From NCBI GenBank assembly GCA_918797485.1, contig CAKKNE010000001.1, forward strand, positions 5,952,001 to 6,016,000: a stretch of DNA of 64,000 nt. Direction: 5' to 3'. The position numbers and the translations under genes are program-made. The stretch is from Pelagomonas calceolata (taxonomy: Eukaryota > Sar > Pelagophyceae > Pelagomonadales > Pelagomonadaceae). Under the pieces are notes generated by a model, which saw only the letters and a list, made by a program, of their open reading frames with translations, was not told the DNA's origin and searched no databases. This document shows, one piece after another, positions 55,539-64,000 of the stretch. Every line of letters begins with the position of its first letter. Position 1 is the stretch's first letter.

Positions 55539-57119
55539 ATGACGACGACACCTTTCCGACTGCTGGCGCTCTGCCTCTCCACAGTGGCAGCAAGCCGACC
55601 GCGCGACGACGCCGCCACGGCGACCTGCCTCGCCGACCCATCCGCAACATGCGACCTCAAGACGCCGTGCGCGGCCGGGTCCTTCACGCGCAACTGTCTC
55701 GACACTTGGGTCCCCTTCCGCACCGCCCACGACCGCGTGACCTGTTGCCTGGACTGCTGCCTCCAGTTCTTTGTGAAAAAGTACGGCTTGGACGCGAACG
55801 CGGCACGGGCCCAGAGGGTCGTGCCCGAGCTGGCTTCCCAAAAAGCTTCGAAGTACTCGCTGCTCGTCGCCCACAACCACGAGGGCACGCTCCCCTACGC
55901 CTCGCGACGCCTCACGAAGCGCCAGAACGCCTGGCTGGGGAAGCACACGAAGGCTCTCGGGCCCGAATTGTCGCTGCGATGCCGCGGGCCCGCGTGTGCG
56001 GCCGACGACCGCCACGACACCGTATCAAGACTGTGGAGCGAGCGGCGCACGGGCACGCCCGCCTCCCCTGAAAGTGGCAAGGGGCTGGAGCCCGGCCCCG
56101 TCGGCGACTTCGCGCCGGGCTGGGTCGAGATGCACTTCGGGGACGGCTGCGGCGCGCACTCCCCTCAATCGCCCTTCGGGGCCTACCGCGAAGTGACCTT
56201 AGCCGCGCTCTGGCGGGCAGCTAGATTGGGGACCATGGACAAGGCGCGGCTGGCCTTGGTGACGTCGACGGACTGCGACCTCCCGCGCGCGGACGTTTCC
56301 AAGAGACGCCACCGCGGCTTCGTGGATGAACGGAGTTTGTTGGAGGCGCCCGGCGTCGCGGCGTGGTTCGCGACGAACCCCAACGACCATTTGCTGGGGG
56401 CGCATCCCAAGCTCAAGGCCGTGCCGTTGGGGGTCCAACATCGGGGCAAGTGGTCCTCGTTACTTGATGGTAGAGAAGCCCGGAACCGCACGAACCTATT
56501 AGCGTGCTGCTGCCTCAGCTCGCACCCCGTGCCGTCTCAATCCGAAGCGCCGGGCGCGCCCAAGCCCCACGCCTCGTTTAAAACGCTCGACGACCCTTTG
56601 AGAAGCGAGTTCGAGGACCAATCAAAAATGTTGAGTGCGGAGGGCTTATCCTTTAAATACGCGCGCGAGGGCTGGGTCGGCTCCGTCTACGGACGCATAC
56701 GGCGGTACGCAGTCGTCGAAGCTTTGCGCAAGAACGGGTTTGGGACGTGCTCGCACCGCGGGCCGCCCGGGACATCGCGGAGGCCCGACCAGACGACGCC
56801 GCTCGATAAATTCGCGGCCCATTTGCTGGAGAGCGACTTCGCGGTGTCGCCGCAGGGCATCGGGCGCGCGTGCCACCGCGAGTGGGAGGCGCTGTCCGCG
56901 GGTGCCATTCCGCTCGTGGACTGGGACGCGTCGCCGGCCATGGCCGAGCTGTATTCCGGCCTGCCCGTCGTCCGCGTCAAGGACTGGCGGGAGGTGTCGC
57001 CGGCCTTTTTGAAGGAGGAGCTCCGGCGCGTGCGGGACGCGGGCCGCGCGGTGGACATGAAGAAGCTGTATATGCCCTACTGGGTGGCGCGGTTCACGGA
57101 CCACGTCGATTCTTCCTAA
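55539..57119 (+). CDS. Secretory exostosin-like glycosyltransferase
   Basis: The 526-residue protein has a signal peptide (MTTTPFRLLALCLSTVAAS) and a Cys-rich N-terminal region (CLADPSATCDLKTPCAAG, TCCLDCCLQFF) whose CC-helix motif matches the paralogue at 13334. The C-terminal catalytic phrase is LESDFAVSPQGIGRACHREWEALSAGAIPLVDWD, where EALSAGAIP is the exostosin-type motif. LYSGLPVVRVKDWREVSPAFLKEEL and KKLYMPYWVARFTDHVDSS follow. The middle part has VALVTSTDCDL and GAHPKLKAVPLGVQ segments. This is a probable Golgi or cell-wall glycosyltransferase; sugar and acceptor are unknown. One exon. Confidence 0.75.
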   Translation: MTTTPFRLLALCLSTVAASRPRDDAATATCLADPSATCDLKTPCAAGSFTRNCLDTWVPFRTAHDRVTCCLDCCLQFFVKKYGLDANAARAQRVVPELASQKASKYSLLVAHNHEGTLPYASRRLTKRQNAWLGKHTKALGPELSLRCRGPACAADDRHDTVSRLWSERRTGTPASPESGKGLEPGPVGDFAPGWVEMHFGDGCGAHSPQSPFGAYREVTLAALWRAARLGTMDKARLALVTSTDCDLPRADVSKRRHRGFVDERSLLEAPGVAAWFATNPNDHLLGAHPKLKAVPLGVQHRGKWSSLLDGREARNRTNLLACCCLSSHPVPSQSEAPGAPKPHASFKTLDDPLRSEFEDQSKMLSAEGLSFKYAREGWVGSVYGRIRRYAVVEALRKNGFGTCSHRGPPGTSRRPDQTTPLDKFAAHLLESDFAVSPQGIGRACHREWEALSAGAIPLVDWDASPAMAELYSGLPVVRVKDWREVSPAFLKEELRRVRDAGRAVDMKKLYMPYWVARFTDHVDSS

Positions 57120-57475
57120 GTTGTTGTGTGTCAATAAAGGATCCAATAAAGGTGTAGATGGCGCGGGACGGTACTCAGCTGCCAAATTTCGAGCCAGCTC
57201 GACTTCGTGCGGCTTACGATTCCTGGTGCGCTTCGTAAGGGGGGCCTGGAGGGGCTTGGGGAGGATTGCAAGTGGCTAGCTAGTGGCTTTACATGCGCTA
57301 GTAACTCGAAAAGGTCTCGCGCCGCTCGGTCCTTGTGCTGCGCTGTTAGCGTAATACGAGCTTCCAGGCCAATCAAGCGCTTGCTGTGGCAATAACTTGC
57401 TGCCGCAACGCGCGCGCTGCGAGGTTACTGTTAGCAGCGAGGTCCGAAACCGTCTGAGCTCACAGCTGGTAATTG
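57120..57475. other. Intergenic spacer before Kelch gene
   Basis: This 356-nt stretch holds the 3' end of the glycosyltransferase gene and the promoter/leader of the Kelch gene. AATAAAGG occurs twice near 57133 and 57145, just after the glycosyltransferase stop, and could be a polyadenylation signal. Nothing else was seen. Confidence 0.4.
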
Positions 57476-60171
57476 ATGAGCCGCCGCAGCGCCTCGCCCG
57501 CCGAAGACGCGATCCACGACCTCCTCCAGACCATGTCCCAGAAGGAGCGCGACGCGCGCTACGACGCCAAGCACAAGCAGCTCTGTGTAAGCGTGTCGCG
57601 GGCCCTCGAGAACGCGGCCTGGACGCTCGACGAGTTCTGCAACAACGACGCCGACCGCCAGACGGCGTGGACCTGTGTTGACATCAAAATTTTACGGCGC
57701 GTTCGTGCTGAATCGTCGCGTCGACCTCCACGCCATCGACGCGACGCCTGCTCGATGGCGTGGCGATGCCGGTTCCTCACCGCTCGACCGAGCCAGGACG
57801 GCCGCGTCATCGCCGAGAAATGACTTAAGTGCACCCGACGCACTGGTTGATTTCCACACAGGTCTGGACCGAGATCAGCGACGGCGCGCAGCGCATGTTG
57901 GGGCAGCTCGTCGCCGCGGGCCGGCCGCGCGCGAGCAACGCGACGGAGCCCTCGGGCGCGTCGAGCGCGCTCGCCTTCGCGCCGCCGTCGCCCTCGAACC
58001 GCGACTCCGGCGGCACGGCGCCGGTGCCGGGCCGCCTGAGCGACGACGGCGCCGCGCCAACCACCCAAGCCGACGCGCCGCGGCCGTCGACGGGGCCCCA
58101 CGGCACGCTGCGCAAGGGCGGGGCCGTCGCGCCGCGGCCGGCGTCGCGCCAGCTCGAGGAGGACCCCATCGAGGACAGCGACGCCTCGCAGTCGCCGCGG
58201 GCGCCGCCGCCGGAGCCCTCGCAGCAGAGCGTCATCGAGATCGACGACGACGACGCCGCCGCGCCGCCCGCCGAGGACGAGCACGAGTGGAGCGACGACG
58301 ACGCGGCGCCGGCCGCCCCGCCGGCCGAGGACGACGAGGAGGACGAGTGGGAGGACGACATCGCGGAGCCGCCCGCGGCCGCCCCCGATGTCGACGAACC
58401 GCCGGCCGCCGAGGAAGAAGTGATGGTGGCCGTGGCCGACGATGACGACGAGGAGGAGGAGGAGGGGCCCAAGTTCCGCGTCGGCGACTCTGTCGTCGAC
58501 GGCAGGACGGGCGAGGTGGGCCAGATCGTCGCCAAGACGACGGGCTGGTGGAAGCTCCAGATCCCGAGCTCCGACAAGGCCGTGTCGCGGCGGTCGAAGG
58601 AGCTCACGGCCCCGCCGCCGCCCGAGGCGGCCGAGGACGACGAAGAAGAAGAGGAGGAGGCCGCGCCGCCGCCGCCGGCGCCCGAGGAAAGCGAGGAGGA
58701 AGACGAGGAGGAGGCTTCGCCGCCGCTCGCCGCGCGGCGGCCGGCGAGGGGCCGGGCACCGGAGGCCGCGGCGCCGGCGCCCCGCGCGCGGCCGAAGCGC
58801 GGCCGCGCCGCCGCCGAGGCGCCTCCCGAGGAGGACGAAGAGGAGCCGCGCGAGCGCACGAAGCGCGGTCGCGCCGCGGAAGAGCCCGAGGAGAGCGAGG
58901 ACGACGAGGAGGACTCGCCGCCGCTCGCGGCGCGCCGGCCGCCGCGGCGCGCGGCGGGCGGCGCGGCCGCCGCGCCCGTCGCCGCGCCCGCGAAGAAGAA
59001 GAAGCCCGCGCGCAAGGCGCCGCCGCCGGCGAAGCCCGCAGCGAAAGCGCCGCCGGCGAAGCCCGCAACGAAGGCGCGCGGCAAGGAGAACGCCGCGCCC
59101 GCGCCCAAGAAGCGCCCGGCCGCGGCGCCCGCCGCGGCGCCCAAGCGCGCGCGGACGCAGCCCGGGCCGGCGCCGCGCTGGGGCCACTCGGCCGCCGTGC
59201 TGGAGGACGGCGCGACGATGGCGATCTGGGGCGGAGAGGGCGACGACAAGGCGGTGCACCTGTACCGCGTGGCCACGGGCTGGGAATCCATGCTCGGCGG
59301 CGGTGACATACCGGACCCGCGCGCCTGGCACGCGTCCGTTGCGTCGGGGTCGCGGCTCGTCGTCTTCGGCGGCGACGCGTCGGGCGACGGGCGGCCCGTG
59401 CGCGATAGCACCACTAAAGTGTTCGACATCGACGAGGGCGAGTGGACGGCCGAGGAGTGCGCGGCGCGGCCCCAGGCGCGGTTGGGCCACGCTTTACTAT
59501 CGCTGCGTGATAGCGAAGGCCAGGAATGCGTCGCGGCGCTGGGCGGCCTGCGCGGGCGCGACGACGGTATCACGACGACCTGCGACGCCCTGCAGAAGCG
59601 ACTCAAAATCAAGGGCTCCGTCCCCAAGGGCGAGGCTCCGAAGCCGCACGCGCACGGCTGCGCGGTCGTGTTACGAAACGGCGCGAAGGCCGTGGTCTGG
59701 ACGGGGAAGCCGTTATCTAAGGGCGACAAAGACACGCCGTCGAACAAGGTCTTCGTGCTGGAGCGCGACGCCGCCGGCGACGCGTGGACGTGGACGCGGA
59801 TGCAGTTCGTCATGGGCGACAAGCCGTCGTTCCGGAGCAAGGCGGCTTGCTGCATGCTGCCGGACGGCATCTCCGTCTTAGTCCACGGCGGGCTCGACGA
59901 AGATACGGGCGCGGTCCTCGGCGACGCGTTTATCCTGGACACGCGGCTCTGGGAGTGGTCGCGGGCGCCGAAGCGCGTCGAGAGCGCCTTCGGCGCGCGG
60001 GCCGGCCACTCGTTGGTGTGCGTGCGGGACGGTGACACGCACATGCTCCTGGCCTTCGGCGGCCGCGGGGCCGACGGGCTTACGGAGCGGGCGGATCTTG
60101 CCAAGGTCGTGGTGGACGAGAGGACATTCAAAGGATGTGCCGTGCCGCCGAGGACGAGCGCCGTCTTCTGA
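57476..60171 (+). CDS. Kelch beta-propeller protein with acidic low-complexity middle, introner in N-terminus
   Basis: Exon 1 is 57476-57664 and exon 2 is 57862-60171. Joining gives RQTVWTEISDGAQRML across the phase-0 junction (832 residues). The first donor would be GC (GCGTGG) at 57665; an alternative GT donor at 57677 would add four residues, AWTC. Exon 1 is helical (MSRRSASPAEDAIHDLLQTM, SRALENAAWTLDEFCNN). The middle is Asp/Glu/Ala/Pro/Lys rich and contains an SH3/KOW-like segment (PKFRVGDSVVDGRTGEVGQIV). The C-terminal half is a six- or seven-bladed Kelch propeller (WGHSAAVLEDGATMAIWGGE, RLVVFGGDASGDG, ISVLVHGGLDEDTG, HMLLAFGGRGADG). The role is probably chromatin or protein scaffolding; the acidic tracts and SH3-like segment suggest nuclear binding. 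Confidence 0.82.
57673..57861 (+). mobile_element. Introner copy A (intron of the Kelch gene)
   Basis: This is a 189-bp element with ends CTGTGTTGACATC and GATTTCCACACAG. Its reverse complement contains the core GAGCAGGCGTCGCG and a block (TCATTTCTCGGCGATG) shared with copy D. The 8-bp flanks match at six of eight bases (GCGTGGAC before, GTCTGGAC after). Relative to the gene it has the same orientation as copies B and C. The acceptor CACACAG is carried by the element. The donor in the left flank reads GC rather than GT. Confidence 0.88.
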
Positions 60172-60210
60172 ACCTCCCCCCTCCCCGACGTAAAAGTGTA
60201 TTCAACAACA

Positions 60211-61035
60211 CTAGTCATTATCCTCCGACTCGTCCTCGTCGAGGTCGAAGATGTTCGGCCGCGACTCGTCGCTCTGGATGGTCGGTTCGCCAACCACGCG
60301 CTCGTTGAAGAACGCCGAGGGATTTGTCCAGATGGTGGGCTGCGACATCAAGTCCCCGCGCTGCGGCTCGCTCTCGCCTCCTACCGCCGATCCCCATTTT
60401 CCTAGGTCTTCTCGTGGCGCCCGCTCGCGCGCCTGGAGCTCGGCCCACTCCTCCGCGGAGAGTCCATCCGGTACGTACGAGCCCGCGATAGGCGCGGTCT
60501 GCGGTCGGCTCTTCAGTGCCGCGGCCGCGGCGACGACGTCCACGTTCTCCAGGGATTGCTTGCGCGCCTCCGCTTTCCGTCGCGACGCTTGGAGTTGCTC
60601 CTGGATGCCCTTCGTTTGCTGGTATCGATTGTAGGCGCGCTCGTACGCTTGCGTCGTCTGCGCCCTCTCGATCTGGGCGGCATCGAGCTCCGCAAAGAGC
60701 CTTTCTATTTTGGCCGCGCAGTCCTGTCGCGCGGCGTCGAGGCGAGTTACTTCATCTTCGAGTTCGCGGAGGATCGCGGCGTCGGCGTCTTCCTCAGCTG
60801 TGTCCTCTACATCCTCTGCTGTGTCCTCTGTAGCTTCCGCACCATCCGCTTGTCTCTCTACACCATCTCTTCGTGCTGAAACGGCATCGATGCCGTCCAC
60901 CACAGCACCAGAGTCCTCTGCAGCGTCTCTGTTCGCTCTTGTGGGGTGATACAAGGGTGCTCGCCCGAAATGAATTGTCGGTATGAAGCAGACAGTGCGT
61001 GACACAGCCGCTAATAGCAGAAATGTCCTGCGCAT
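60211..61035 (-). CDS. Signal-bearing coiled-coil protein, possibly plastid
   Basis: The 274-residue protein begins MRRTFLLLAAVSRTVCFIPT. That is a signal peptide with Phe near the cleavage site (VCFIP), similar to the ASAFAP rule for complex plastids, so plastid import is a reasonable inference. Residues ~60-85 are acidic with TAEDVEDTAEEDADAA repeats. Residues ~85-165 are a coiled coil (LRELEDEVTRLDAARQ, ERLFAELDAAQIERAQ). The C-terminus is acidic (FDLDEDESEDND). No family is recognised. A GTAAGACACTAG motif lies 47 nt upstream. Confidence 0.65.
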   Translation of the reverse strand: MRRTFLLLAAVSRTVCFIPTIHFGRAPLYHPTRANRDAAEDSGAVVDGIDAVSARRDGVERQADGAEATEDTAEDVEDTAEEDADAAILRELEDEVTRLDAARQDCAAKIERLFAELDAAQIERAQTTQAYERAYNRYQQTKGIQEQLQASRRKAEARKQSLENVDVVAAAAALKSRPQTAPIAGSYVPDGLSAEEWAELQARERAPREDLGKWGSAVGGESEPQRGDLMSQPTIWTNPSAFFNERVVGEPTIQSDESRPNIFDLDEDESEDND

Positions 61036-61082
61036 GGTCTTTAGACGGAGCCGAGCGAGTAATCCGAGGCTCGTAATCCGGT

Positions 61083-61106
61083 GCTAGCGGCATGTAAGAC
61101 ACTAGC
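61083..61106 (+). repeat. GTAAGACACTAG motif, copy 4
   Basis: This is GCTAGCG, four extra bases, then GTAAGACACTAGC. It ends 159 nt before the start codon of the DUF285 gene, in the same orientation, and lies 47 nt upstream of the divergent coiled-coil gene. Confidence 0.6.
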
Positions 61107-61265
61107 GCAAGGATCTGCGCTGGTCCCGCAGGACCGCGCGCAAAAACCCGTCGGTTAAGCAGAGGCTAGGCTAGGCTGCAGCTGAAGCAGCAAGTTCCGA
61201 GTATTAGCTACTATAAGCAGCAAGTTGGTGCACTTAAATTCAGAGAGGCTGCCCGAACCTGCAGA

Positions 61266-63302
61266 ATGATGATGAGAGCGACTCTTGTGTCCTTGATGGG
61301 CATCGCCCTCGCTTTTAGCAGCCCACTGGACAATGACAGCATGCCCAAATTTGTGAAGAGCGCGCGCCCGGCGCAGACGCGGCGGCGCCTCGACGAATGC
61401 GTAAACGTCGTCGTGTCCGGATCTCCCCTGCCCGAATTGCACGGGACTTACGTGCAAAAAGGATCGTGCAATAATGGCTGGCCCCGCTGGGAGTGCGATA
61501 AATGGGGGGGATGCAGCGAAACCAGGTACATCTGGTACCAATTTGACTCCAATTGGCACATTGGGCCTAATTCCTGCTCGGATTCTGCTGAAATTTATAC
61601 ATTGGACCTGGACGCGGACCTTAGGTCCTTCTCTGGTACGTGGAATGAGTATACCACCACCGGGTACTGGCAACCGAACTCGGCCATCTCGGTCACGTGT
61701 GCAGGTGATGGCATGACCGACAGTAGCATCAGAACGGCCGTCGCGGCGTGGCTTTCGAACAGCGCATCGGCAGAGGCGACGTACGGCCATATTTCTACGT
61801 GGGAGACTGGGGGGGTGACGGACATGTCGTATTTATTTTGTGCTCATTCTTCGTGGAGTAATTGCAACACGGTCGCGGGGTCCTTCAACGAGGACATCAG
61901 CGCGTGGGACACCTCCGGCGTCACAACGATGTACACGATGTTCTACTCCGCCTCGGCCTTCGACCAGGACCTCGGCTGGTGCGTGGACGACGGCGTGGAC
62001 CTGCGCCTCGCTTTCGACGAGACCCCGTGCGAGTCGACGTCGTGCGGTGTCAATAACGTGGCTTCACTACGGTGCGGCGGTACGATGGGCGACAGCAGCA
62101 TCAGAACGGCCGTCCGGGCGTGGCTTACGGACGAGGCAGCAGCCGAGGCGACGTACGGCCATATATCGACGTGGAATACTGGGAGGGTGACGGACATGCA
62201 TGAACTGTTCTCGTCGTGGACGGGAGCGAACAGGTACTTTAACGAGCCGATAGGCAACTGGGACGTCCGCAAGGTGAAGAACATGCACGACATGTTCCAG
62301 AACGCGGAGTCCTTCAATCAAGCTCTTGGCAAATGGCAAGTCGGCGCTGTCACAGATATGAGTGACATGTTCCAGCGCGCGGCGTCGTTTAATCAGCCAC
62401 TCAATGATTGGGATCTGTCCAATGTGCAGGACATGGAGGAGATGTTCGAGGAGGCAGAGGCCTTCGACCAGGACCTTGGCTGGTGCGTGGACATGAGCCT
62501 GCGAATCGCATTTAAAAAAACCAAGTGCGAGTCGGCTGCGTGCGGCGTCGCGCAAAAGGACGTGATCGGCATATGCGAATGGTTACCACCCGTCCGTCCG
62601 TGTCTCATTGGCACAAAAACGAAAAGGCGATGTTATATCACCTCAGGAACACTCATCATCGCCGTTCTGCTTGTCCTTCTTGCTGGCTTCAGCACATGCG
62701 TCTGCTGTAGGAAGAAGAAGGACGAAACTTACTTCGCCGCCGCCCGCCGCCTCCTCCGCAGCTGCCTCTGCTGCTGCTGCCTCTGCTGCAGGAAAAAGAA
62801 GGAAAAAGGTAGCGTTAACTCCCAACCGGATTCCCGGGCGGAGTCGCCACGGGAAGAGCCCGACGAGGAAGCGACCGCCTCCGAGTCTCTGGAGTCGCGC
62901 GCCCAAGCCGCAGCCAAGGCCGAGGAGGCCGTCGAGCCTTCGTCCTTCTCGAAGCTTACCTCGTTCCTGTTCGGCGAGCGAGAAGAGGCCCCCATGGAAG
63001 AGACCCCCAAGGAAGAAGAAGAGGCCGCCGCCCTCCCCGTCGTCGCGGAAGCCGAGGAGGAGGGAGCAACCGAACAACCACCACCGCCGCCGGCGAAACG
63101 CTGGTTCTCGCGCGAGCCACCGAAAGCCGAGGAGATGCACCAGCGGGTGGGCTGTTGGTATACCTTTGCGCCGGAAGCGGCCGCGTTGCGCGCCGCCTGG
63201 GGTGAGTACCCAGGGACGCCCGACGCCCTCCAAGCGTGGCCCGGTTTCGTCCAGGTCACGAACGCGTTCCTCGACGCCAAGCTGGACGCCAAGCTGGCTT
63301 AG
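61266..63302 (+). CDS. DUF285 (BspA-like) single-pass surface protein
   Basis: The 678-residue protein starts with a signal peptide (MRATLVSLMGIALAF). The ectodomain has a Cys-rich N-terminal part and then DUF285 units of the FNxxIxxWDxSxVTxMxxMF type. Examples are GSFNEDISAWDTSGVTTMYT, YFNEPIGNWDVRKVKNMHDM, SFNQALGKWQVGAVTDMSDM and SFNQPLNDWDLSNVQDMEEM. Two near-identical ASAFDQDLGWCV / CESTSCGV modules flank them. One TM (SGTLIIAVLLVLLAGFST) is followed by a Cys-rich, Lys-rich stretch (CVCCRKKK, CLCCCCLCCRKKKE), which may be palmitoylated. The cytosolic tail is long and Glu/Pro-rich with repeats PKEEEEAAALP. This is a surface receptor or adhesin candidate. It is a close relative of the truncated copy at 41 kb. 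Confidence 0.85.
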   Translation: MMMRATLVSLMGIALAFSSPLDNDSMPKFVKSARPAQTRRRLDECVNVVVSGSPLPELHGTYVQKGSCNNGWPRWECDKWGGCSETRYIWYQFDSNWHIGPNSCSDSAEIYTLDLDADLRSFSGTWNEYTTTGYWQPNSAISVTCAGDGMTDSSIRTAVAAWLSNSASAEATYGHISTWETGGVTDMSYLFCAHSSWSNCNTVAGSFNEDISAWDTSGVTTMYTMFYSASAFDQDLGWCVDDGVDLRLAFDETPCESTSCGVNNVASLRCGGTMGDSSIRTAVRAWLTDEAAAEATYGHISTWNTGRVTDMHELFSSWTGANRYFNEPIGNWDVRKVKNMHDMFQNAESFNQALGKWQVGAVTDMSDMFQRAASFNQPLNDWDLSNVQDMEEMFEEAEAFDQDLGWCVDMSLRIAFKKTKCESAACGVAQKDVIGICEWLPPVRPCLIGTKTKRRCYITSGTLIIAVLLVLLAGFSTCVCCRKKKDETYFAAARRLLRSCLCCCCLCCRKKKEKGSVNSQPDSRAESPREEPDEEATASESLESRAQAAAKAEEAVEPSSFSKLTSFLFGEREEAPMEETPKEEEEAAALPVVAEAEEEGATEQPPPPPAKRWFSREPPKAEEMHQRVGCWYTFAPEAAALRAAWGEYPGTPDALQAWPGFVQVTNAFLDAKLDAKLA

Positions 63303-63333
63303 GCCTAATATTATCTAGGAAGAGGAAGACTAC

Positions 63334-64000
63334 TCACACGTCCAAGATGCTCCGCACGCATCCCTTCGACTCAAAGTCCGCGCTGTCCGCGAGCGACGCC
63401 GCCCCGGAGAGGTGGACGCAGGCGTGTTCGATCGCCGCGAGCGCGCCCATTCTCGCGAGAGCGGCTTCGTCGCTACAACTCTTCTGCACGGCCCCGTCGT
63501 AGTAGGCGTCCCACGCGTCTGCCAGATTCGTGGAGAGTTCCGCGCGGAAGTCCTCGAACGCGGCGAGTGCAGCGGAGAGCCGGTCGTCTGAGTTGAAATG
63601 GATAGCTTCCGCCGCCGCGGTCGCGCGGTCCGCGAAGCCCTTCGTCGCTCGTGCGAACATCGGCTGCAGCGAATCGTCTCGCGCGACGCCGGCGAGGCAC
63701 CGCGCGAGGGCGCCGAGCGAGTGCGTCGTGTCGGCCAGCGCGTCGACGAGGAGCCCCAGGGACTCGGCGTCTAAGGGCGCCTGGCACGGCGGCTCGCGGC
63801 GCGCGTCGGCGAGGCGCGCGCGGGCTGATGCCAGCGTGGCCTCGAGCCCGGCGACGCCCTTGTTCGTCGCCGCGAGCGCGTCCTCCGATCCGTCAGAGGC
63901 GGCGTCCGCGGCGCTGGACGCGGTCGCGCCGAAGCCGTCGAACCACGAAACCAGCGTGGTCCTGAGCGCAGGCCGCGCCGACCGCCGGAAGAACAGGAAG
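63334..64000 (-). CDS. Membrane-transport-like protein C-terminus (partial)
   Basis: A single open frame runs in from the right edge of the window to a stop at 63334 (about 220 codons). Its N-terminus is beyond the window. The leading end reads FLFFRRSARPALRTTLVSWF, which looks like the end of a TM segment followed by a cytosolic arginine-rich stretch. It then becomes a long helical, Ala-rich region with periodic hydrophobics (SLGLLVDALADTTHSLGALA, FEDFRAELSTNLADAWDAY). That layout resembles the cytosolic C-terminus of FUSC/ArAE or aluminium-activated malate-type exporters, but I cannot confirm it without the TM part. Confidence 0.5.
   Translation of the reverse strand, partial: FLFFRRSARPALRTTLVSWFDGFGATASSAADAASDGSEDALAATNKGVAGLEATLASARARLADARREPPCQAPLDAESLGLLVDALADTTHSLGALARCLAGVARDDSLQPMFARATKGFADRATAAAEAIHFNSDDRLSAALAAFEDFRAELSTNLADAWDAYYDGAVQKSCSDEAALARMGALAAIEHACVHLSGAASLADSADFESKGCVRSILDV

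Noticed and set aside
57825-60293. 822-codon minus-strand frame opposite the Kelch gene
   Set aside because: Ser/Ala/Pro runs mirror the acidic GAG/GAC codons of the plus-strand gene. The Kelch frame has real blade motifs and a supported splice junction.

Overview
This is a GC-rich, gene-dense nuclear segment from a eukaryotic alga. I count 40 protein-coding genes or gene fragments on both strands. Most have no intron, and convergent neighbours are sometimes only 11 to 75 nt apart. Three things point to a photosynthetic stramenopile: a fucoxanthin-chlorophyll a/c binding protein with a signal peptide plus AAAF-type plastid motif, ER HSP90 ending in KDEL, and centriolar CPAP with gamma-tubulin complex protein 3. 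Four related 108-189 bp elements with CTGTG...CACAG ends form spliceosomal introns in three genes. Such introners are known from the pelagophyte Aureococcus anophagefferens. My inference is therefore Aureococcus or a close pelagophyte relative.

Layout: 1-12.8 kb holds a coiled-coil gene running off the left edge, ribonucleotide reductase R2, GCP3, a neuferricin-like cytochrome b5 protein, a SHAQKYF MYB factor, a CHAT-protease/NB-ARC-like STAND protein, a J-domain/SAM-like protein and a two-TM protein. 13-24.6 kb holds two exostosin-like glycosyltransferases, the FCP antenna gene, CPAP, two back-to-back 5'-truncated gene pieces, a J-domain/FF/RS protein, an ankyrin protein and an mTERF. 24.7-35 kb holds PP2C, a SET methyltransferase, a CCCH/SANT protein, a D-threonine aldolase/D-serine dehydratase-like enzyme, an FN3/WW protein, a J-domain protein and a secreted protein of unknown function. 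35.7-48.6 kb holds a 1,710-residue FN3 protein split by an introner, a DUF285 fragment, an aldo/keto reductase, a deaminase, an alpha/beta hydrolase interrupted by two introners, and a ubiquitin fusion gene. 49-64 kb holds a Pmp-like membrane protein, GRP94, an LRR protein, another secretory glycosyltransferase, an acidic Kelch protein with an introner, a coiled-coil protein, an intact DUF285 membrane protein and a membrane protein running off the right edge.

The genes do not form one pathway. Themes recur: J-domain co-chaperones (three) plus GRP94 and a ubiquitin fusion for protein quality control; centriole and microtubule nucleation (CPAP, GCP3); secretory glycosylation (three exostosin-like enzymes and a PGAP4-like fragment); and cell-surface proteins (DUF285, Pmp-like). 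The most noteworthy signals are the introners that supply their own splice acceptor and use the target-site duplication as donor, the CHAT-STAND protein, a repeated GTAAGACACTAG motif 159-193 nt upstream of three genes, a dispersed hairpin repeat, and the ubiquitin fusion with a novel tail.

I saw no tRNA or rRNA gene, CRISPR array, or retroelement. Intron boundaries and starts are read by eye from sequence alone.
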